In this document: positions 18,899-21,025 of the stretch, one piece after another
Layout: every line of letters begins with the position of its first letter
Position numbering within the stretch: the stretch's first letter is position 1
Virus record (IMG/VR): IMGVR_UViG_3300014050_002791
Location: 1-21,025 of that record
Length of the DNA stretch: 21,025 nt
Source: a virus
Direction: 5' to 3' (one strand)
Notes under the pieces: generated by a model
Databases searched by the model: none
What the model was told of the DNA's origin: nothing
What the model saw: the letters and a program-made list of their open reading frames with translations, nothing else
Program-made: the position numbers and the translations under genes

Positions 18899-20463
18899 GA
18901 AAATTTCCTAAAATTTCTGAAAGCTGGTTGGATAAAACCATTTCTTACATCAATCCTCAAGCAGGATTAAAAAGATTTGAAGCCAGAACGAGATTAGCAA
19001 TTGCCGGTGGCTACACAGGCGCAAGGCGTGATCGTAGGCAAACTTCAAGTTGGAATGCAACTGATGGCTCCGCTGATAATGTCACGCTTCCTGATCTTCC
19101 GGACTTACGCCAAAGATCACGCGATTTACTTCGCAATGCTCCGCTTGCTTGTGGTGCGGTGAATACAGTTGTCACGAATGTTGTTGGAACTGGTCTTAAA
19201 GTTCAGTCGCACTTGGATCGCGATGTGCTTAAGGATTATTTCAAAAGCGAAGATGAGTTTGATGTTTTTGAAAGAAATGCTGAACGGATATTTCGCAACT
19301 GGGCGGAAAATCAGGATTGCGACATTACTCGCTGCCAAACTTTTAGCGAAATTCAAAATTTGGTTTTGCGTTCAGTTCTTGAAAGTGGCGATGTTTTTAT
19401 TCTTAAACGCTATGCCCCGCGACCAAATAGAAACATCAATCTTGCTCTGCAAATTGTTGAAGCTGATCGCGTTGCTAATACTGATTTTAAAGCTGACTGC
19501 GCAACTCTTGCTGGTGGCGTTGAAATGGACTCTGACGGCGCACCAATTTCTTATTCAATTTGTAATCAACATCCCACTGATTATCAAAACCAGAAAGAGA
19601 AAAAATTTGTTAAAGTTCCAGCTTTTGATAAATACGGCAACCGCCAAGTATTTCATATTTTTAGCAGAACCAGACCAGGCCTTACACGAGGCATTCCGTA
19701 TTTAGCGCCAGTAATTGAAAGCCTTAAGCAACTCGATCGCTACACTGAGGCAGAAATTATGGCTGCTGTGGTTTCAGCAATGTTTACAGTTTTTGTAAAA
19801 TCAGAAGATGAAGAAGGACTCGCATCAATGACTCCCCCTGAAGGTGGCGCAAGAGATGATGGAGATTACAAGCTAGGACCAGGCGCAATTCTTGATTTGC
19901 AGCCAAATGAAAATATTGAAATCGCCGATCCAAAAAGACCAAACCAAGCCTTTGATCCGTTTGTGCAAGCTGTGCTTCGTCAAGTTGGTGTAGCGTTGGA
20001 ATTGCCGTTTGAAATTTTAATCAAACATTTCACAGCAAGTTATTCAGCAGCTCAGGCAGCTTTAGTTGAAGCATGGAAATTTTTCTCAAGTAGACGCAAG
20101 TGGCTATCAATCCAGCTCTGTCAGCCGATTTACGAAATGGTTATCACCGAAGCGGTAGCAAAAGGCGAATTAAATGCACCGAATTTTTTCGCCAATCCAA
20201 CAATCAAAAATGCTTACTTGGGAGCTGAGTGGATTGGACCACCTAGAGGACAAATTGATCAGTTAAAAGAAGTAAGAGCCGCACAAACCAGAATTGAAAT
20301 TGGTGTCAGCACACTCGCTGAAGAAACAGCAATTTTAACTGGTGGTGATTTTGAGAAAAAATATCCGCAAATCCTTAAGGAATACCGACTCAAACAAGAA
20401 GCAGGATTGATTCCAAAAGAAGTTATTCAAGCATCACAACCAACTAAAAACAGCAATGCATGA
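18895..20463 (+). CDS. Portal protein, lambda gpB-like
   Basis: A 522-residue portal protein of the lambda family, forming the dodecameric ring through which DNA enters and leaves the capsid. Typical stretches are RQRSRDLLRNAPLACGAVNTVVTNVVGTGL near residue 70, FSEIQNLVLRSVLESGDVFI near 155, VFHIFSRTRPGLTRGIPYLAPVIESLKQLDRYTEAEIMAA around 255-290, and ELPFEILIKHFTASYSAAQAAL around 375-400. The gene overlaps gpW by four bases and the following protease gene by eight. Length and order are normal for lambda-like heads. Confidence 0.95.
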   Translation: MRKFPKISESWLDKTISYINPQAGLKRFEARTRLAIAGGYTGARRDRRQTSSWNATDGSADNVTLPDLPDLRQRSRDLLRNAPLACGAVNTVVTNVVGTGLKVQSHLDRDVLKDYFKSEDEFDVFERNAERIFRNWAENQDCDITRCQTFSEIQNLVLRSVLESGDVFILKRYAPRPNRNINLALQIVEADRVANTDFKADCATLAGGVEMDSDGAPISYSICNQHPTDYQNQKEKKFVKVPAFDKYGNRQVFHIFSRTRPGLTRGIPYLAPVIESLKQLDRYTEAEIMAAVVSAMFTVFVKSEDEEGLASMTPPEGGARDDGDYKLGPGAILDLQPNENIEIADPKRPNQAFDPFVQAVLRQVGVALELPFEILIKHFTASYSAAQAALVEAWKFFSSRRKWLSIQLCQPIYEMVITEAVAKGELNAPNFFANPTIKNAYLGAEWIGPPRGQIDQLKEVRAAQTRIEIGVSTLAEETAILTGGDFEKKYPQILKEYRLKQEAGLIPKEVIQASQPTKNSNA

Positions 20464-21025
20464 AATTCTAAAAATCGCAAAATATTGGGCGATCGAGCCC
20501 GATATTTTGAAGAGTCTTTGTCGCCTGGACGAAATTAAATCACTCTCATTTCAGTCAGAAAGACGATTAAGCAATACTAGATCAGTCATGATTCGGGATG
20601 GCACTGCAGTAATTCCATTGCACGGACCAATCACTGCAAGAAGTGATCTCTTCAGCTTCTTTTTAGGCGGAACTTCTTTGTCAGATTTGGCAAAAGATTT
20701 TCAGACAGCTCTCGATGACGATCAGGTGAAAGCAATTTTATTTGATGTCGATTCTCCAGGTGGAGTTGCACTCGGACCATCAGAAATGGCCGACGCTATT
20801 TTCAAGGCACGAGGCAAGAAACCAATCTGGAGTTATGTCGGTAGAAACTGTTCATCAGCAGCTTATTGGATCGCATCAGCAACAGAAAAAATTATCGCCA
20901 ACCCTTCCGCACTTTTGGGAAGTATTGGTGTTGTTACAACAATTCCAGTGCAAGAGCAGCCTGATTCTGAAGGCTACAAAAACATCGAAATTGTTTCCAG
21001 TAACGCCAAACAAAAACGACCTGAT
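20456..21025 (+). CDS. S49 family head-maturation protease (lambda gpC-like), 3' truncated by the window
   Basis: The first 190 codons of a signal-peptide-peptidase-A-like protease used in lambda-type head maturation. VIPLHGPIT, ILFDVDSPGGVALG and NCSSAAYWIASA mark the ClpP/SppA fold; the catalytic Ser is probably Ser134 in the last motif, and GSIGVV follows. The lysine partner expected further on is outside or near the window end. ATG 20456 overlaps the portal stop. A second possible ATG at 20460 reads into a stop after three codons and can be ignored. In lambda such genes also encode the scaffold as a nested C-terminal product, which cannot be checked here. Confidence 0.93.
   Translation, partial: MHEILKIAKYWAIEPDILKSLCRLDEIKSLSFQSERRLSNTRSVMIRDGTAVIPLHGPITARSDLFSFFLGGTSLSDLAKDFQTALDDDQVKAILFDVDSPGGVALGPSEMADAIFKARGKKPIWSYVGRNCSSAAYWIASATEKIIANPSALLGSIGVVTTIPVQEQPDSEGYKNIEIVSSNAKQKRPD

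Larger units (their letters stand above)
1..21025. mobile_element. Lambda-like prophage, left portion (integrase to head protease)
   Basis: Gene content and order define a temperate tailed-phage genome: integrase, excisionase-type protein, regulators, recombination and replication genes, DNA methyltransferases, terminase small and large subunits, gpW, portal and S49 head protease. All these families are known in lambda-like siphoviruses. Nothing in the window looks like host chromosome. The integrase start codon is the first base, and the protease gene runs off the end, so the attL side, the capsid, tail and lysis genes and the attR side lie outside. No insertion sequence or obvious frameshift interrupts the recognised genes, so the element looks intact as far as it can be read. 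Confidence 0.95.

Noticed and set aside
19169-19705. A 178-codon plus-strand frame inside the portal gene
   Set aside because: It is Leu/Ile-rich without domain features and is best explained as a shadow of the well-conserved portal frame.

Overview
The window is the left part of a temperate, lambda-like (siphovirus-type) prophage in an A+T-rich Gram-negative host. The small-protein repertoire (a DUF3489 protein, a 65-residue protein starting MPKYPNI, a DUF6362 protein, a UmuD-like protein with a GAGRKP-type N-terminus) is one I associate with alphaproteobacterial prophages. An AT-rich alphaproteobacterium is therefore my best guess for the host. That is inference, because no ribosomal or core host gene is present. 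The window opens on the integrase start codon and ends inside a head-maturation protease gene, so neither attachment site is visible.

Layout. 1-1417: P4-type tyrosine integrase (+) and an AlpA/Xis-like protein (-), tail to tail. 1445-3693: a control cassette bounded by two copies of a 59-bp sequence in inverted orientation (58/59 identical). It holds a UmuD-like S24 protein on the minus strand, whose catalytic serine is replaced by Asn, and two unrecognised plus-strand genes, the second with a probable C-terminal winged helix. 3770-11185: a tightly overlapping early operon (HTH protein, small conserved protein, Sak4-like RecA-family ATPase, probable ssDNA-binding protein, SF2 helicase, zinc-knuckle protein, Cas4/AddB-like PD-(D/E)XK nuclease, Toprim primase fused to a RepA-like helicase). 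It ends in an array of AAGAAACCA repeats that looks like an origin and overlaps a small ORF of doubtful reality. 11164-11212: four alternating CCCTCCAT/ATGGAGGG half-sites. 11271-12341: a DUF6362 HTH protein and a possible minor-tail-Z-like protein, followed by tandem terminators. 12526-15162: a C5-cytosine methyltransferase, a ParB-domain N6-adenine/N4-cytosine methyltransferase and a small protein. 15159-16114: three small minus-strand genes, two behind copies of one leader element. 16330-21025: the packaging and head module in canonical order (terminase small and large, gpW, portal, S49 protease).

How it works together. The duplicated operator sits in the same orientation relative to the leftward alpA gene and the rightward early operon. 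One repressor could therefore hold excision and replication silent together, with the UmuD-like protein and its neighbours between the two sites as the obvious candidates. The early operon would supply primase-helicase replication and Sak4/nuclease recombination. The two methyltransferases have no partner nuclease and probably protect or mark phage DNA.

Most unusual features: (1) the cytosine methyltransferase gene is overlapped almost end to end by a second 398-codon open frame carrying four W-[PA]-T units and an LNPRF...WLMGWP segment; (2) the duplicated inverted operators; (3) the protease-dead UmuD-like protein; (4) the candidate iteron origin and switchable hairpins downstream of the primase.
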